Source: an uncultured Lachnoclostridium sp. (GTDB lineage: Bacteria; Bacillota; Clostridia; Lachnospirales; Lachnospiraceae). From it: a stretch of 64,000 nucleotides of DNA. The stretch lies in assembly GCA_930986645.1 (NCBI GenBank), contig CAKNJS010000010.1, positions 1-64,000 on the forward strand, given 5' to 3'. A model generated the notes under the pieces. It searched no databases. It worked only from the letters and a program-made list of their open reading frames with translations, and was not told the origin of the DNA. Position 1 is the stretch's first letter. Each line of letters starts with the position of its first letter. Shown piece after piece: positions 61,204-64,000 of the stretch. A program made the position numbers and the translations under genes.

Positions 61204-63927
61204 TTATTCCTGCGCATTTAGAGCCGCCACAACAGCTTCAAACATCGGTCTTGCATCCGGTGCTGCCCCCAGCATCTCGGCCAATGTCATATGCATGGCG
61301 AACTGGATCATAGGTCCGTCCAGCATCCCCGGTGCGAACTGTTCAAACATCTGTACTGCCAAAGGCTGAGTCACGATTTCCGCAAGAGTACTGTCCATAC
61401 TGAACCGTTCTGCTTTCAGGCTTGTTGCAGTGTCATATTCATAATCATAGATTCCGGAACCGGTCTCGATCTCTCCTTCCTTTTCCGGAAGGATAATAAC
61501 TGCGGTCGTATTTGCCGGTATTTCCACATGGATCCGTATCTTGCCGTCTTTGCAGCTGTATCTGCATGCAATCTTTCCGTAAGGAGATTCCAGCTCCGCT
61601 CCAGCTTCCTCAATTCCTTTGACAAACATAGGCCTGATCAGGATCTTCTTATATCCCGGTTCCAGCTGGTTGATCCCCGCGATCTTCCGGTACATCCAGT
61701 CCCCGATAGAGCCATAGGCGTAATGGTTAAGGGAATTCATTCCCGATTCATCAAAAGTACCATCCGGTTTGATCGAATTCCATCTCTCCCATATTGTTGT
61801 TGCTCCCATATTCACTGCATACAGCCACGAAGGATAGTCCTCCCTCATAAACAGCGTACACGCCATATCGTGGGCGCCGTTTTCTGACAGGGCATGGCAG
61901 ATATAAGGAGTCCCAACAAATCCGGTTGCCAGATGATTCTTGTGATTCTCAATATTGGTAAGCAGGGTCTTCAGGATCCTGCCGCGGTCTTTTTCTCTTG
62001 CGAGATTAAAATACAGGGAAAGAATACATCCGGTCTGTGTTTCGCTGACAATTCTTCCGGTCTCTGTATAGTATTCCTTTTGGAATGCCGCAAGTGTTTT
62101 TTCGTACAAATGTGCATATTTCTCCGCTTCATCCGCAAATCCGAGCACCTCAGCCGTCTGCTTTACCAGATCTGTCACGTAGAGATAATAGGCATTGGCA
62201 ATCATATATTTGTCCGTAGCACCGGTACGGTCCGCACTCTCCTCCTTATCAAGGGCGAGCCAGTCGCCGTACTGGAATCCAGTCATCCACAGCCCGTTCT
62301 CCTCGCAGTGATTTGTGATATAATCCACCCACTCGTGCATACATTTCCAGTTTTCTTCCAGAATCCGCTTATCGCCGTAAGTCTGATACACTACCCACGG
62401 AACTATGACCGCCGCATCGCTCCATGCTGATGAACTGTACTGTCCCAGAATATCGGGGACCACATGGGGTACGCCCTGTTCCAGAGAAGAATCCGCCGAT
62501 ACATCCCTCATCCATTTTGTAAAGAACAGCGCCGTATTTCTTAAATAAGAAGCTGTCCATGAAAACACCTGAGCATCTCCCATCCAGCCAAGACGTTCAT
62601 CCCTCTGGGGACAGTCTGTAGGGATGTCAAGGAAATTGTCTCTCATTCCCCATGAAATATTGCTCTGCAGCTGATTTACCTTCTGACTGGAACAGGAAAA
62701 TGTCCCGGTCTGCTCCATATCCGAATGCATGACACAGGCGGTGAACATCTCCGGTTTCATCTCTTCAATCCCATCCACTTTGATATAGCGGAAACCGTGG
62801 AAAGTAAAATGAGGGAGAAAGGTCTGCTCTTCCCCATTGCAGATGTATGTATCTTCTGATTTGGCGGAGCGAAGTGTCTCAGGATAGAAATTTCCATCCT
62901 TATCCAGTGTCTCGGCATGGTGTATTACAATCTTCTGTCCTTTCTCACCTCTTAGCTTCACTTCCACCACACCGGTCAGATTCTGTCCGAAATCAACAAG
63001 GTGCTCCCCTTTCGGAGTCACGATCAGTTCTTTTGCGGGAATCCGCTCTGTAATTCTGACAGGCTCGTTTTCCTGTGCCGTCAGGACCGACTTGTCAAAC
63101 TCCATGACAGAGACCTTTCCGGTACGGTAATCCGCCGTCACCGTGTCGATGGTCTCTCCCATGTAGATCTCACTGTAACGGATCTCTCCGGTACGTACGC
63201 TCCAGCTCTCATCCGTCACTATTATTTCTTTTTCCCCGTCCTCATAGGTAATATGGAGTTCCGCAAAGGCGGCCGTCCTGTCTCCGTATCGGTCCGGCCT
63301 TAAATCGAATCCGAAGATTCCTTTGTACCATCCGTTTCCGACAATAATCTCTGCAAGATTGTCTTTCTGTATCTGCTGTGTGATATCATATTCCTGATAC
63401 TGGAGTCTTTTATGATAACTGGTCCATCCGGGAGTCATCCTGTCCTGCCCGATCTTCACACCGTTGACACGCATTTCATACACTCCCAGAGATGTCGCGT
63501 ATGCAACTGCCTTTGCCACCGGTTTTTCTGTCCGGAAACTGCGGAAAAATACGGGACATGCCGTTTCATCTTCCGGGAAATCATGGGTAATCATCTGAGC
63601 CTGAAATGACTTCGGATCAAAAACACCTGTCTCAAAAGAATCTTCCACGCTGTCTGCCCTGCCATAATTATCCCATACCGTCACTTTTACCTGATAAAGA
63701 GTTTCATCCTTCAGCTGCTCACCTTCATATGGAATAAGCACGGAATTGCTGCTTTCTGTCATCCCTGTATCCCAAACGGAACGCTCACCCTCCGCGACCT
63801 GTATCCGATAGATGGTCTGGATCACATTCTTCTCATCCGAACGCATCTTCCATGAAAACCGCGGATGATACACAGATAATCCGAAAGGAGCTTTTCTGTA
63901 TTCTGTTCTGAGATCATATATTTTCAC
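61204..63927 (-). CDS. Alpha-L-rhamnosidase, GH78 (copy 2) with C-terminal extension
   Basis: 907 residues, GTG start with GGAGG 8 nt upstream, no signal peptide. N-terminal sandwiches (LVDFGQNLTGVVEVKL near 312) precede the catalytic barrel with [24 protein letters not shown] near 435 and TTIWERWNS near 708. After the C-terminal sandwich (IPANTTAVIILPE near 798), an added tail of about 65 residues (843-907) has two TLAE boxes (STLAEIVTQPLAVQMFEQF and MTLAEMLGAAPDARPMFEA). This tail resembles short helical modules seen at the ends of gut Firmicute glycosidases. It lies outside the GH3-GPH-GH78 operon, on the same strand, and converges on the AraC gene. Confidence 0.92.
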   Translation of the reverse strand: MKIYDLRTEYRKAPFGLSVYHPRFSWKMRSDEKNVIQTIYRIQVAEGERSVWDTGMTESSNSVLIPYEGEQLKDETLYQVKVTVWDNYGRADSVEDSFETGVFDPKSFQAQMITHDFPEDETACPVFFRSFRTEKPVAKAVAYATSLGVYEMRVNGVKIGQDRMTPGWTSYHKRLQYQEYDITQQIQKDNLAEIIVGNGWYKGIFGFDLRPDRYGDRTAAFAELHITYEDGEKEIIVTDESWSVRTGEIRYSEIYMGETIDTVTADYRTGKVSVMEFDKSVLTAQENEPVRITERIPAKELIVTPKGEHLVDFGQNLTGVVEVKLRGEKGQKIVIHHAETLDKDGNFYPETLRSAKSEDTYICNGEEQTFLPHFTFHGFRYIKVDGIEEMKPEMFTACVMHSDMEQTGTFSCSSQKVNQLQSNISWGMRDNFLDIPTDCPQRDERLGWMGDAQVFSWTASYLRNTALFFTKWMRDVSADSSLEQGVPHVVPDILGQYSSSAWSDAAVIVPWVVYQTYGDKRILEENWKCMHEWVDYITNHCEENGLWMTGFQYGDWLALDKEESADRTGATDKYMIANAYYLYVTDLVKQTAEVLGFADEAEKYAHLYEKTLAAFQKEYYTETGRIVSETQTGCILSLYFNLAREKDRGRILKTLLTNIENHKNHLATGFVGTPYICHALSENGAHDMACTLFMREDYPSWLYAVNMGATTIWERWNSIKPDGTFDESGMNSLNHYAYGSIGDWMYRKIAGINQLEPGYKKILIRPMFVKGIEEAGAELESPYGKIACRYSCKDGKIRIHVEIPANTTAVIILPEKEGEIETGSGIYDYEYDTATSLKAERFSMDSTLAEIVTQPLAVQMFEQFAPGMLDGPMIQFAMHMTLAEMLGAAPDARPMFEAVVAALNAQE

Positions 63928-64000
63928 GTTCTATTCCTCCTGACTCTGCCTTTTCATTATTCTGACACAGCGGACCACAGGATTACCCGCGCTCCGCTGC
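63928..64000. other. Window edge, no gene resolved
   Basis: Upstream region of the second rhamnosidase gene. It holds the GGAGG ribosome site for that gene; I see no complete promoter or open frame in these 73 bases. Confidence 0.5.

Overview
The window reads as chromosome of an anaerobic, low-to-moderate GC Firmicute, most likely a gut Lachnospiraceae (Clostridium cluster XIVa). Supporting signs are PolC-type polymerase, class II GalT, a DUF4364 protein, the rho-rpmE-DUF1385-prmC-prfA block, ferredoxin-dependent 2-oxoacid oxidation, a Hdr/Flx electron-transfer complex, and consensus sigma-A promoters with AGGAGG-type ribosome sites. I saw no rRNA, tRNA, CRISPR array, phage or intact insertion sequence. 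No stretch longer than about 300 bases lacks a gene. Many start sites were moved inward from the longest reading frame because a good ribosome site sits in front of an internal ATG, GTG or TTG.

Region 1 (1-8.4 kb): cysK and a cold-shock gene, then a minus-strand operon paaK2-iorA-iorB-ACT-paaK1-ACT. It should turn aryl-pyruvates (indole-, phenyl-, hydroxyphenylpyruvate) into aryl-acetyl-CoA and aryl-acetates. aroD lies upstream. Region 2 (8.6-29.6 kb): housekeeping genes on the minus strand: glyA, polC, ispG, a small membrane protein, a DUF368 polyprenyl-phosphate transporter, hisC, an aminotransferase, a DUF2156 protein, prfA, prmC, yqhQ, rpmE and rho. A plus-strand radical-SAM/DUF4364 pair faces rarA and tcdA, behind an AraC regulator. 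Region 3 (29.8-34.1 kb): galK-galT, a blaR1 with a decapitated blaI, and a roughly 170-bp palindromic element.

Region 4 (34.1-46.8 kb) is the most interesting part. One minus-strand operon encodes malate dehydrogenase, HdrB, HdrC, HdrA, FlxD (MvhD-like), FlxC, FlxB, FlxA, a soluble FrdB, a soluble FrdA, an AspT-like antiporter and two-subunit fumarase. Together these form an oxaloacetate-malate-fumarate-succinate branch. Its terminal reductase is bundled with a NADH-oxidising, HdrA-based, potentially electron-bifurcating complex rather than a membrane quinol anchor. The promoter carries a near-perfect Rex operator, and the roughly 155-nt leader can fold into a terminator-like structure.

Region 5 (46.9-53.2 kb): a SulP permease gene with an in-frame TGA, a YkgJ-type protein, galE, a sugar nucleotidyltransferase and a second DUF368 gene. 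Region 6 (53.2-64 kb): a glycoside locus with two GH78 alpha-L-rhamnosidases, a GPH symporter, a GH3 glycosidase and a divergent AraC regulator, all apparently cytoplasmic apart from the transporter. It suits uptake and internal stripping of small rhamnosides such as plant glycosides.
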